Below are positions 46,171 to 56,317 of a DNA stretch of 64,000 bases, piece after piece. Position 1 is the stretch's first letter. The number at the start of each line of letters is the position of its first letter. The DNA comes from Adiantum capillus-veneris (lineage: Eukaryota; Streptophyta; Polypodiopsida; Polypodiales; Pteridaceae), in assembly GCA_014529385.2 (NCBI GenBank), contig CM043971.1, positions 92,968,840 through 93,032,839 on the forward strand, read 5' to 3'. The notes under the pieces were generated by a model, which saw only the letters and a program-made list of their open reading frames with translations, did not search any database and had not been told where the DNA came from. The translations under genes were made by a program, and so were the position numbers.

Positions 46171-46960
46171 TGTTAAGTATGGAGCTTGATTTACCCTTGT
46201 AATTTTCTGTGGTAAAAGCGCACATTTGTAAGGCCCCCATTATGAGGAGAAGCCATCGTGTGTGAAGGAAAATCACTCACCGGAAACCAAAATTTTCACG
46301 GACAAGAATCAGGGGCAAATTTAAAGGCCTCGCGGGCTCCCGATACTTTTTTTTTCGCCGGAATATTATGGCCGGACGGCGGCCGGAAAGTGGTCGGAAA
46401 ACAACCGGTCGGTTGGCCGATGGTCGGTAGTCAATGGCCGATGGCTGGTGGTCGGAAGTCAATGGTCGGTGGCCGGTGGTCGGAAGTCAATGGCCGGTGG
46501 CCGGTGGCCGAATTCAAAAGCGGACTTGTCTTCTCAAGGGCGGCCACACATGGGCGGATTGGAGGGTCCGATTTGGACTTATTCGCACAAGGGCGGCTAC
46601 ACATGGTTGTCTCTCATAAGAGAGGGCAGCCCTTTTGGCCTATAAAAGGAGGCCATTTCTACACACATTTCATAGTGTGAAGTTGATGCAACAAGGTGAG
46701 TGTGAGGTGGTGAGAGTGAAGCAAGGCGAGAGCTCCATTAAGGGTATAATCCCTTTGTAAACTACTTCTTGTTTTGAAGTACTAAAGCCATTGAGTGGAT
46801 GCTTTCCCATGGACGTAGCCCACATTGGGTGAACCACGTATATCGTATGTACTCTCTCTCTCTCTCTCTCTCTACTCTATAATTTCGTGTATATAAATCT
46901 GTCTCTCTCCATTAAGTAATCTACTCAATTATCTATTTAGCTACGTCTTATTTCCTAACA
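46171..46960 (+). repeat. P3 3' LTR, 790 bp
   Basis: TGTTAAGTATGGAGC...TTCCTAACA. It has a longer minisatellite (46408-46511), a TATA box at 46641-46647 and a CT repeat near 46852-46873. CGTGG follows. Confidence 0.95.
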
Positions 46961-47777
46961 CGTGGTGCCCTGATTTTGATCTACGTGCTCAAAATCAAAC
47001 GTATGTGTAGGTGGGATATCCTCATTGTCCATGATAAACACACACTAATACAAATGGGAAAAAAAATGACAACTTGTATCTTGGAGAAATTGACATCTTT
47101 GTGTTTTGTATGCTCCACGATTTGCGTTGCATGCGAACCTCGCCTTGCGAGAATTTGAGCGCTTCACTTGTCGTTCGTTGTTGTAAGAACACCTTTGATG
47201 ATTCTTCACAAAAAAAATTCATTTTTGTGAAGGCTTTTGTTCAGTTTGAAGCTACCTCCTTGAGGAAAAAAGAATTTTTGGAGGAAAACTTGCCTTCCTC
47301 CAAGAAGTGAAAGGGAAGGGTGAAGCTACTTCCTTGAAGTTTGAAGCTTTCCCTTTCCTTCTAGTTTTTCTTTTAACACAAGTATGCTATCTTTCCTTGT
47401 TAAATACAAGGGTCAATAGCTTGATGGTAAAGTGTTTGCTTCTTGCCCTCATGGGGTGGGTTCAACCCTCCTTCATGTAAGGGTTAAGCGGGTCTTCCTA
47501 CACGCACAGCCAACGACGCCAATGGAAGCCTTCGGAGCCTCGATGCCGTCAAGTTCTTGATCGAGTTTGCGTTGGTCACTTGCCTTGGTCGTGCGTTGTG
47601 GAGGGCGTAGATGGGGCGGTCGTGGTCATCTGTCGCTATCTCTCCACGTGATGCACACAGGAAAACGTCCCTATCTTCTTTTGCTGCACATTGTAGACGT
47701 TGCTGTCTGCAAAAAGTGGGAGAGAAGCAGAACATCGCACGCACATGCAACCCGCTTTTTTCCTCCTCCCAAAAATA
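46961..47777 (-). other. C2 5' leader
   Basis: Region between the C2 primer site and gag, about 0.8 kb, interrupted from gag by P3. I see no supportable protein gene. A tRNA-related segment on the plus strand lies at 47405-47480. Confidence 0.6.
47405..47480 (+). other. tRNA-related / SINE-like segment
   Basis: Resembles a tRNA-derived SINE head: A-box-like TAGCTTGATGG (47417-47427) and B-box-like GGTTCAACCC (47459-47468), 42 bp apart start to start, as in tRNA genes, with the word GATGGTAAAG typical of plant SINE heads. No full tRNA cloverleaf could be confirmed, and no target duplication was found. Confidence 0.35.
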
Positions 47778-47789
47778 GCTCGGATACTA
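47778..47789 (-). promoter_or_regulatory. C2 primer-binding site, degenerate
   Basis: The minus strand reads TAGTATCCGAGC one base inside the 5' LTR, matching TGGTATCAGAGC at 10 of 12 positions. Its position supports 47791-47913 as the 5' LTR. Confidence 0.75.
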
Positions 47790-47790
47790 G

Positions 47791-47913
47791 TGAAAGGGTG
47801 GTGGTAATGTATGTGATAGTCTCCACCCAACCGTGCTATCTTATAGCCTCCCCCTAGTGTACACACTGTCCGGCCATGCCGGTGGCCTTGCCCATAGGAC
47901 CCATGTCCTTACA
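47791..47913 (-). repeat. C2 5' LTR, 123 bp
   Basis: Same ends as 22464-22586 (plus strand TGAAAGGG...CCTTACA), differing at about seven positions. It lies 25 kb from its partner because of the three nested insertions. Confidence 0.9.
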
Positions 47914-49134
47914 GAGGGTAAGGTGCTTGAGTAAAAAAGAGACCTCACAAACTTAATGAGGAAGGTGCTTGAGAAGCTTTCCATGCATGGGGGTAAGGTG
48001 CTTGAGTCAAAAAGAGACTGATCAACTTAATGAGGAAGGTGCTTGAGAAGCTTCCTATGCATGAAAGTCCCAAAGTTAGGAGAATCTTTGACTTAACCTT
48101 CCACTCACCCAAAGGGCACCCTTTTCTCAAAGGGCACATGGAACACATGTCAGAATCTCCCTATGCTTAACCCTATGGTGTGCTTGAATGCTATTGGTTG
48201 GGCTAAAGAGGGTTCCAATGATATTCTAGTTTAATCCAATAAATATCTAGATATTTTCAAGCTCTCTCTCTCAAAGGGGTAAGGAGGACACTTGTCAAAA
48301 GACTACCCATGTACTTGAATGCATGTTGCATGTGATTGGCTGGGGGTAGAGGGGTCCAATGAGCTTAGAGCATGTGGAAAAGATACAACTCACCCCAAGC
48401 AAGTAATGGGGGTGTTGGGAGGATATACACCACACAAAAACTCATTCTGTGGATTCATTCTCACTTGGTGAACGTTGAGGAACTCCACCTCCTTCTCCAA
48501 GCTTGTGAGAAGTGAGAGCTTACACCAATACTCTTGGCTATGGAATGAAAATCCAACCAAGGGCCATGCTTCAATGCTTAACCTTTCCATCTTCTCCATC
48601 TTCATTACTATGCTATTATGTATGCTAGCAACAAGAGTGATAATAAGTGAGGAATTATTTCTTTCTCCTATGGAATGTTTCTTCTTCCTCTTCCCTATCC
48701 TCATTCCCTGCTAGCTCTCTCCACCTTCGAAGGTTTTTGAGGCCTTAGGACTGAGGCTTGAGATAGTTAATGCTTTCTACAAATTTTATGTTATGCTTGT
48801 GATGCATGAAGCTTTCCATCTTCATTGCATCACCTAGGTCACAAGGAACACAAAGATTATATCGTACCAAGTCTCTCTTGATGGGAGAAACTATAATACA
48901 AATGCCTATTGGAGGGGGGACGGCTCCATATGAATTCGGTCCTTACCTATTTTCATGTTCTCTAAACTCTCTCTCTTGAAAAAGTATTGTTCATGCCAAG
49001 TTAACTAAGTACCATGTTTATGTTGCTACCATCAATTAAGTTCACCCGCTATGCTCACAAAGTAATTTCACAAAAGTGCTTCACCTAATTTCCTAATTCC
49101 GATACTTTCAAAGTTCATAGCCATTTCCAATACA
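47914..49134 (+). repeat. G2A LTR, right fragment
   Basis: Continues the LTR interrupted at 22463 and ends CCATTTCCAATACA at 49134. It aligns with about 58700-59851 of G2B. It starts with two units of roughly 70 bp containing AAGGTGCTTGAG. Confidence 0.88.
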
Positions 49135-49414
49135 TTTAGGGTGGTAGTTTTTATGATGAATACTCTTAGAGGTTTTGATTTTCCAACCTCTTCAGTTAAA
49201 TGTCTTGGATTTCAAAGTGGAACTCTTTTTATGTATTGCAAGCCAACTCTATGAAATGGTAGGTGACTGATGCTAACGTAGGTGTAACTTGTGTGGACAA
49301 AGGAATCTTGATGCCTCATGGAAGTGGAACACACATGGCTTGTCTAGTCTATAAAGCAATAATTCAACTAGCCAATTGCCTAGTATCATGACACACTAAT
49401 TCTTTTAGGTAAAA
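49135..49414. other. Flank of duplicated locus, copy A, no gene
   Basis: Directly follows the LTR (TTTAGGGTGGTAGTTTTTAT) and matches 59852-60130. No gene or element end seen. Because it is not a primer site, the LTR before it must be a 3' or solo end, not a 5' LTR. Confidence 0.6.
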
Positions 49415-50720
49415 TCAAGGTAAGCTAAAAAAAGATGAAAAATATCTAAGGATCACATAAAATCTAGAAGGCTCCTCAAAAGATAAAATGATTGGTCTGC
49501 ATCGCTGCCATCTAAGGACTTTTTGTAACTCCTTTACATCTCCTTGGGAAGTGTCAAAAACAAGACTATACCTCTCTTTCATCACATCCATGAAGCTAAT
49601 GGAGAGAGGTACAACAAAAGAAGAGTGAGTAAGGCCAAAAGAAGCTTTATTTCTTTCCAATCATATCTGCCACAAGAAAGCACCTCTAAGATAATTCCAT
49701 AGATGAACATCTAGGAAGCAACCGTCTTCAAGAAATAGAGATCTGAAGCTGATCTATGTAGACTCAATAGGACAACCTTTTTGACGTTCTCTTTTAAACA
49801 AAATATTGTGTTTGTAGCTAACAAACAAGTGTGGGAGAGTCTCTTGATTAATCCCATGGATTGCATCTGACACATCAATTTTTTTATCTTTTGAAATTGT
49901 CCATATACCCTTGCGACCAAATAATGAGCCACATGAGACAACTTTGCTTGATAGAGAAAAGGATAAGTCCAAGTGCATTTAAGCCTATAAGACCATTGCT
50001 AGGCATTCCAAGAGACTTTCCATTTACTATTAATTTTAGCCATTAGGGACTGATCCATCTTAACCTCATCTCGTTAGCTGCATAGATGTTTCTGTATACT
50101 TTGAAAAGAGAACAAGGGTAGCCTTTGAAACAATCCTACAAATTACCCTACATACTTTAAATTTTATCCAAGACTAGATTATCACACCCTTGAGAGAGTT
50201 AGAAATGTTGAATTAATTCCTCTTTAGGAAGCCAGACTCCTTCCGTGTACACATCTCTCCAAATCCTCAACTTTGAAGCACTTATGTGCTCTTCTGAACA
50301 ACTACCATCCCTTTGATGTCACATGCTAACCAAACCAGATTGAGTCTTGCAACAAGAGGAGTATGTCCAATCCTTTAGAGGTGACCAGATAGCTTTCTTA
50401 CAGCTCCAAGATTTCTAAAACTTGCATACAAGGTGAGACCCCTTAGGGGTGAAGTTAGAATTAGAAACTAGAACCTCTTCAATTGAGAGTCCATTCCAAG
50501 GTTTATAATCTCCAAGATGAAAAATTTGCACATTTCTTTTGATCAGAATTACCAAAAGTTCAGTGGAAGATGAGGCTCTCAATATCCATTTGCTTGTCAG
50601 CTTGCTTGAAAGTTGTTGTATATTTAGGATGCCCAAACTTCCAAATTCTTTATCTTTGCAACAAATTTACCAAGACACCTTTGGAATTTTGTTAGTCTTC
50701 AAAGTTGTCCCCTAGAATTT
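49415..50720 (-). pseudogene. LINE (non-LTR retrotransposon) relic, 3' part
   Basis: Minus-strand fragments resemble the region after the RT of plant LINEs: LGILNIQQLSSKLTSKWILRA near 50560-50640 (compare the usual GGLGI...LAKW), then a zf-RVT-like C-terminus with WLERNKASFG-type wording near 49640-49680. Stops are frequent and frames change. No polyA tail or target duplication was identified. Copy B of the locus has the same relic up to 60627. Confidence 0.5.
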
Positions 50721-50940
50721 TTTCTGCCGAGGAAAAGACCTTATTCAAGTGGTATTATGAGATTTGTAATGCACTCTAGTCAATTGACATATCAATCACA
50801 TATGTTGCGAGGAAAAATACACATTGCAATGCACTCTCTACACGGCATTATGAATACAACAATGCTATGAATTTGTCCATGCAATCATACATCCTCTTCG
50901 ATTTGGAAACAATAAGACACTTCTATTTTCAAATGCTACA
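50721..50940. other. Unassigned spacer
   Basis: AT-rich sequence with CAATGCACTCT occurring twice; no gene or element recognised. Confidence 0.4.
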
Positions 50941-51239
50941 AAGAATTGGATTCAGCACTATCGGCTTTCAGCACTATTGGCATGACACCATTTAAGCTGG
51001 TGTATGGGTTAGAAGCAGTAGTTCCCATGGAATTTATAGTGCCAAGCCTCACGCTTGCAGTTCAAGAAAAATTATCCCCTAAAGAGTCAGTCAGTTACAG
51101 GAAGGAAGCTATAGTGAGGTTGGAAGAGGACAAAATACATAGCCTATACACTACAGATATTATCCAACAAAGAAGAAAAGCTTGGATTAGCAGAAATCTT
51201 TTTCTTGAACTTGTCAAAATCACCCAGTTCCATATTTAA
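50941..51239 (+). pseudogene. Ty3/gypsy integrase fragment
   Basis: The end of an integrase core: IGMTPFKLVYGLEAVVPMEF followed by a helical region with EEDKIHSLYTTDIIQQRRKAW. This wording is of the non-chromovirus type, comparable to T1 (IGTTPFNLVFGINAILPLEF), but from a different family. No LTR is seen nearby, so it is an isolated relic. Confidence 0.7.
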
Positions 51240-51640
51240 TTGAAGGAAACCTTGAACCCCATGGGACCCAAAATTGTCTAGTTTAAGCAAGGCCACCCTA
51301 GGCTTCTAGGAGCTCCTCCTTCCTTAACTCCTTTAAAGAACTAAGCTCAAGGGAGAGCGAGTCAACTAGGAATTAGCCTCAAGCCAAGAAATGTTCTTGT
51401 TTATCATCATCCTCTTGTTAGATCTAATTTCCTTGGCCTTTCTTTTAAACTAGGTCAAAGATGTTTAAGTTTATTTGGTCTCATACTCTATCTATAATTC
51501 TCATGCTCCATCCATCAATCTCATGGCCAAAATCTATTGAATTTCATACTCTATCTATTAGTTTCATACTCTATCTATCAATATAAAATTCAAAATCTAT
51601 CTACATTATAAATTAGACTCATGCTCTATCAACCAATCTC
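51240..51640. other. Spacer with simple repeats
   Basis: No gene. From about 51478 to 51640 the motif CTCATACTCTATCTAT and variants recur at irregular spacing. Confidence 0.5.
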
Positions 51641-51791
51641 ATGGTCAAAATCAATCAACATTACCAATTTACAATAAGAAATGAGGGTCTATTGTTCTCT
51701 ATGTATCAACTCATGACAATCATTTCACATTGTTCCAAACAAAAAAGGACATAATGATTTAAAACAAAACATTTTGATCATATTGTGTTCA
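51641..51791 (+). repeat. Left flank of duplicated locus, copy B
   Basis: Matches 21811-21968. Here the site entered by T1 in copy A is still empty, which gives the exact T1 boundary. Confidence 0.8.
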
Positions 51792-52860
51792 CATCCTACT
51801 ACATTGTCACTCCAAAAGGGAAGAGAGGAAACCAAGGAAGAAAAGGGCAAGAAAGAGGTCACCCTCTTCTCCTTCTTCTTCACTTTCCTCATCTACCGAT
51901 GAAAGCTATGGCTATTTTCCTAGAGAATACAAGAGGGGAGAACATCACAAATCTTACCCTGCATGGCGAAGGTCACAAAAGCTCAAAAAGTTCAAAGAGG
52001 GAGAAAAGAGTATCTCTTTTCTCACCTATGATGGCACCTTTGGTGCTATCGACAAAGTATTGTCCTTCATCCAACAATTTGATGCGGCCTTTGGAGACGA
52101 GGGCTTCATGGAGTCATCCAAGCTACCTCATGTAGCTATGCACTTCCAAAAATCGGCTCGTCAATGGTGGGCTAGCATTCGTGGAAATGGCAAAGCCCCA
52201 AAGACATGGAAAACTCTACGAGTTTCCATCATGAAACAATTCCTTGCAAGCGATGCAAAGGACAAAGTGCTCACCGAATGGTGGAGTTTGAGGCTTCTCT
52301 CTCATGACTCTATCCACAAATATGTGGACAAGTTTTGAGATTTACATCTCAAGGCTACTGTCTTTCAAAAGATAGACATTGCTGAGCAAAAGCAACGATT
52401 TTGTGCGGGATTACCTGAAGAGATGGTCGCGTATGTCAACTCTCAACGGCCCGGTTCTATCAGCGAAGTAATCCACCATACCATGGTTGCTTCATGCATC
52501 AATTTCCAACAAGGGGTTAGACGGAATGCCAAGCCCATGGAGAATAAAGACAAAAGTGATGCAAAGGGAAAAATTAATGCCCAAAATTCTTCCCAAGGCC
52601 ATTCCAACAACAACAACAACAATCGGTCCAAGAAAGGAGTTTACAAAGGTAAAAATAAACTCTCTCCTGAAGAGCTTAAAACTTTTCTCAAGGATCACAA
52701 ATGTTTTAAGTGTGGGGAGCAAGGACATGGTTATCGTTCTTGCCCCAAAAGAAATGCTCGCAATGAGACTCCTAGAGCTTCCAATATCGAAGCTCCAAAA
52801 GAGGATGTTCATTGCAAAGGATCACCCCTCTCCTATGCTTGGGGAAAGGTAAGGGAGCAT
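51792..52860 (+). pseudogene. G2B gag, 5'-truncated
   Basis: Begins within the Arg/Ser-rich region (KREERKPRKKRARKR). A frame change occurs near 52050. The capsid core (FIQQFDAAFGDEGF, SARQWWASIRGNGK) then runs to a TGA at 52336-52338, one base from Trp, after which the frame resumes. The knuckle [14 protein letters not shown] near 52700-52745 is intact. It corresponds closely to G2b gag. Confidence 0.87.
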
Positions 52861-54315
52861 GATGCCTTCATCTTGTTTGACCCTGGTTCTACTCACAACT
52901 TCATATCAGCGGAGTTGGCCACCAAGTTGGGCATTCAAGCTTTTGAGATGGGAGATGCTATAGCTGCCGATGCTGCTTTCAAGGGACAGCTTGCCTCCGT
53001 TACTCCCCTGATTGGAAAGTTGAGGCTTCATGTCCAAAGCTATGTCGACAAAGAAGACTTCTTTATCTCTCCTCTCCAACATGAGGATGCTATCCTAGGG
53101 GTACCATGGTTCAACCACATGGCTGCCAAAATGAAGTTCTTTGAAAGGAAAATCTACTTCACCTACTATAGGGGAAAGAATATGTACATAGATTCTAATG
53201 AGTTTGGTCGTACTATACCACTTGTAAATCCTCTTGATCTTGATAAATCAATGAAGAGCTCAGTTTCTGCATACATGATTTTTATCAAAGAGTCCCTAAC
53301 AGGCCCTAATGTTTCATCAAAGGTGAATGCTATGAATCAAGAAGAGTTAGACTTGTCTTTCTAAATGGATTCCAAGATGTGTTCATCGACGATATCCCTA
53401 TGGCCTTACCTCCAAAACGAGGGGATGATGACCATCAAATGGAGCTCTTATCAGGAAGCTCACCGCCTAACAAACCTTCTTATCGAGTTTCACAAGCTCA
53501 ACAAGAGGAGATCATGAGGAAAGTACAAGAATTGGTAGACAAAGGGATGGTGAGGCCTAGATCCTCTCCCTTTTGTTCTCTAGTCCTTTTAGTGCAAAAG
53601 AAAGATGGTACATACCGCATGTGTGTGGACTATCGCTCACTAAACCATATCACTATCAAAAACAGATTTCCTGTACCTCGGGTAGAAGATCTGTTTGATA
53701 AGCTACAAGGCTCTACCTACTTCAGTAGGATTGACCTTAAAAGTGGCTACCATCAAATAAGGATAGTGAATGAAGATATCCTAAAGACCGCCTTTTCGTA
53801 CAACGTTTGGCCTTTCTGAATATCTAGTCATGCCTTTTGGCTTGACTAATGCATCAGCTACATTCAATATATTAATGGAGAAATTTTTTAGACCCTACTG
53901 CAAATTCACAGAAGTGTTCTTTGCTGATATCATCATCTACTCCAATTCCTTGGAGGAACACAAGCAACATCTCCAAGTAAATTTTCAAGCATTAAGGGGG
54001 AATAAGCTTTTTCTCAATCAAAAGAAAATGGAAATTTTCCTTAAAGAGATTCAATACTTAGGTCATATTATCTCTCAAGATGGTATCCGTATGGATCCAT
54101 CAAAGTTGGAGGGAATAAAAGCATGGCCTAATCCAAGGAATCTACATGAGCTAAGAAGCTTTATTGGTATGTGTGCATACTATAGACGCTTCATAGTAAG
54201 ATTTTCTCAAATAGCAGGACCATTACATGACTTAACAAAGAAAAACGTTAAGTATTCATGGACTGCTAAGGAGCAAAGTGCTTTTGACAAGCTCAAAGAA
54301 AAGCTTAGCTCCTAA
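52861..54315 (+). pseudogene. G2B protease and reverse transcriptase
   Basis: Protease active-site segment LFDPGSTHNFIS near 52870. A small deletion near 53360 shifts the frame before [19 protein letters not shown] has [17 protein letters not shown] near 53600, another shift near 53790, [12 protein letters not shown] near 53830, and FFADIIIYS with Ala codon GCT at 53923-53925 in place of the first catalytic Asp, as in G2b. It ends at a TAA at 54313-54315, after which RNase H continues in frame. Confidence 0.86.
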
Positions 54316-55000
54316 CCAGTCTTTATGCTTCTGGATCTCTCAAAGCCATTTGAGGTCCAATGTGATGCTTGTAATGATTGCCTTGGAGCAGTCTTGCTTC
54401 AAGAAGGGCATGCCATAACATATGAGAGCCGAAGGTTGAACACGGATGAACGGGTCTTAAGCATTTATGAGAAAGAGCTGTTAGCTGCTCTACATGCCCT
54501 AGACACACGTAAGCACTATCTATTGGGGACTCCATTCATTTTACGAACAGACCATCAAAGTCTCAAGTACATCATGACACAAACAAAGCTTTCCGATAAA
54601 CAAATGAGGTGGGATAATTTTGTTTCTCAATTTAATTTCCACATTACTCACATTACTGGTAAGCACAATCAAGTGGCTGATGCACTTTCACGACGACCAA
54701 AAGTTAATGTTGTGTCAATAACAACTCACAATGATCTATCTTCTATGATAGATGAGTATGCTGCTACTGACCTTGATTTTAAATACATAATGTCAGCCGT
54801 TGCTTTGGGGAAGAAAGAGGAACCATTCACCTTGCAGGATGGTTATCTTCTCCATGGCAATAGCTATGTGTTACCCATTCCCTTCGTGAGGAAAGTCATG
54901 TATGAATCCCATGCTCCTCCCTAGTGGGGCATAGAGGCATTCAACCTAATCTTCGAGGAGTAGAGACATACTTTTATTGGCCTACCATGAAAGTGGACAT
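54316..55000 (+). pseudogene. G2B RNase H
   Basis: RNase H with [16 protein letters not shown] near 54360, YEKELLAALHALDTRKHYL near 54465 and TDHQSLKYIMTQTKL near 54545, followed by the NQVADALSRRPKVN linker. A frame change occurs near 54925. Confidence 0.85.
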
Positions 55001-56130
55001 ACAAGAGTATGTTTCAAAATGTGTGGTATGCCAATAGATCAAGTATGATAGAGGGAAGCAACCTGGATTACTCCAGCCATTGCCAATTCCTAATTCAGCA
55101 TGGGAGAGTATATCCATGGATTTTATCTTTGGATTACCCAAGTCTATCCATGGGAATACGGGAATATGGACAATAGTCGACAGGTTTAGCAAGCAAGCAC
55201 ACTTTATCCCTGTCAAGAAGACTATTAAGGCATACCAAATGGGAACTCTCTTCATATCCCAGATTTTCAAACACCATGGATTGCCAACATCCATCATGTC
55301 AGATAGAGATCCTAAAATGACCAGTAATTTTTGGAAAGGTCTTTTCAAAAATCTAGGTACAAGATTGAATTTCTCTTTGGCCTATCACCCACAAACGGAT
55401 GGCCAAAGTGGGATAGCCAATCTTACGATTCTTGATCTACTAAAGAACTATGTTACAGAAGTAGATCAACGCTCACAATGGGAAAAGTACTTACCTCTTG
55501 TAGAGTGTGCGTATAATAATACTATCTATACTTTTATGGAAAAAACACCTTTTGAAATCATACAGGGAAGACCTAAAAGTCCCTTGCTACTTAAAGTACA
55601 TCGGAAGATCTTCGATGTCAATGAGTATAGACATGAACTGCAAGCATCTTTTCAAAAGATTAAAGAGGCTATATCCATCTCCCAACTAAGGCAAAAAGCT
55701 ACTGCTGACAATCACAAAAGGGCCTTAACATTCAAAGAAAATGATTGGGTCCTACTTAAGTTTCCTAAGTCTCGATTGAGGCAAATGACGAGAAAAAATC
55801 CTACAGGCCATCAAAAGTATTATGCTAAACTAGCAAAAAGATACTATGGTCTTTTTCAAATTTTGAAGCCAATCAATGAGGTGGCTTATCAACTCAAGTT
55901 GCCTATCCATTGGCTCATACACAATGCTTTTCATGTGAGCCTACTCAAGCTCTACAAAGGAGAGCCTCCAAATTAACCAATTATTGAAGACCCTCCCAAA
56001 ATCGAAGACCAAGAAGAGGTACTACAACCCGAAGCTATCCTTCGGCATGAAGACAAGGTAGTATGACATGGTAACATTATCTAACGGTATCTTATTAAGT
56101 TCAAAAATTATCCTTTTGAAGATGCTAGAT
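55001..56130 (+). pseudogene. G2B integrase and chromodomain
   Basis: The catalytic core from 55080 has D at MDFIFGLPKS and D at SDRDPKM, but the catalytic Glu is Gly (codon GGG at 55409-55411, in DGQSGIANL; G2b keeps Glu). The GPF-like segment reads [20 protein letters not shown] near 55850, with Pro lost. After a TAA near 55976, a degenerate chromodomain (QPEAILRHEDKV) follows with stops. An in-frame stop also replaces a residue next to the zinc module near 55035. Confidence 0.85.
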
Positions 56131-56317
56131 AGATGCAAGGAATCCAATTTAAGGATAGTAGGAACCTTGTCAATGCTTACAATGCTACATTAGAGTAAGC
56201 AAATGTACATGTTTCTTTTAAATGATCAATGTTTTCATCTTATATGACTAATCCTCTCTTTACTGTGCACAAATTTAAGTAGTATGCATACTAAGAATCA
56301 TGTTTGAGATGACGACG

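Larger units (their letters stand above)
41379..46960 (+). mobile_element. P3: Ty1/copia (Tork/Tnt1-like), complete, in C2
   Basis: 5582 bp with LTRs of 778 and 790 bp and a perfect target duplication CGTGG (41374-41378 and 46961-46965). Gag and integrase wording (KFNSKNYQHWKMQIEDYL; YVTFIDDATRKTWVY) resembles the Tork/Tnt1 group and is unlike P1/P2. Three in-frame stops, one frameshift, a lost knuckle Cys and a changed RT catalytic Asp make it defective. Confidence 0.96.
22464..47913 (-). mobile_element. C2: short-LTR chromovirus, split by P2, G2b and P3
   Basis: Minus-strand relative of C1 bounded by two 123-bp LTRs. Its own pieces are 22464-22784, 27943-29332, 38080-41378 and 46961-47913, about 5.9 kb in all. 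Coding frames line up across the P2 and G2b insertions when the inserts and one duplication copy are discounted. It sits in the G2A LTR; flanks GGGGG (22459-22463) and GAGGG (47914-47918) form an imperfect target duplication. The two LTRs differ at about 7 of 123 positions, so it is fairly old. Gag, protease, RT and integrase are all broken. Confidence 0.9.

Noticed and set aside
47405-47480. Functional tRNA gene.
   Set aside because: Acceptor and anticodon stems could not be formed with confidence; kept only as a SINE-like candidate.
48390-48704. Open frames with hydrophobic stretches in the G2 LTRs (also at 29758-30006, 36914-37237 and 59099-59419).
   Set aside because: They recur on the same LTR segment without start context or coding bias; they are open by chance in LTR DNA.
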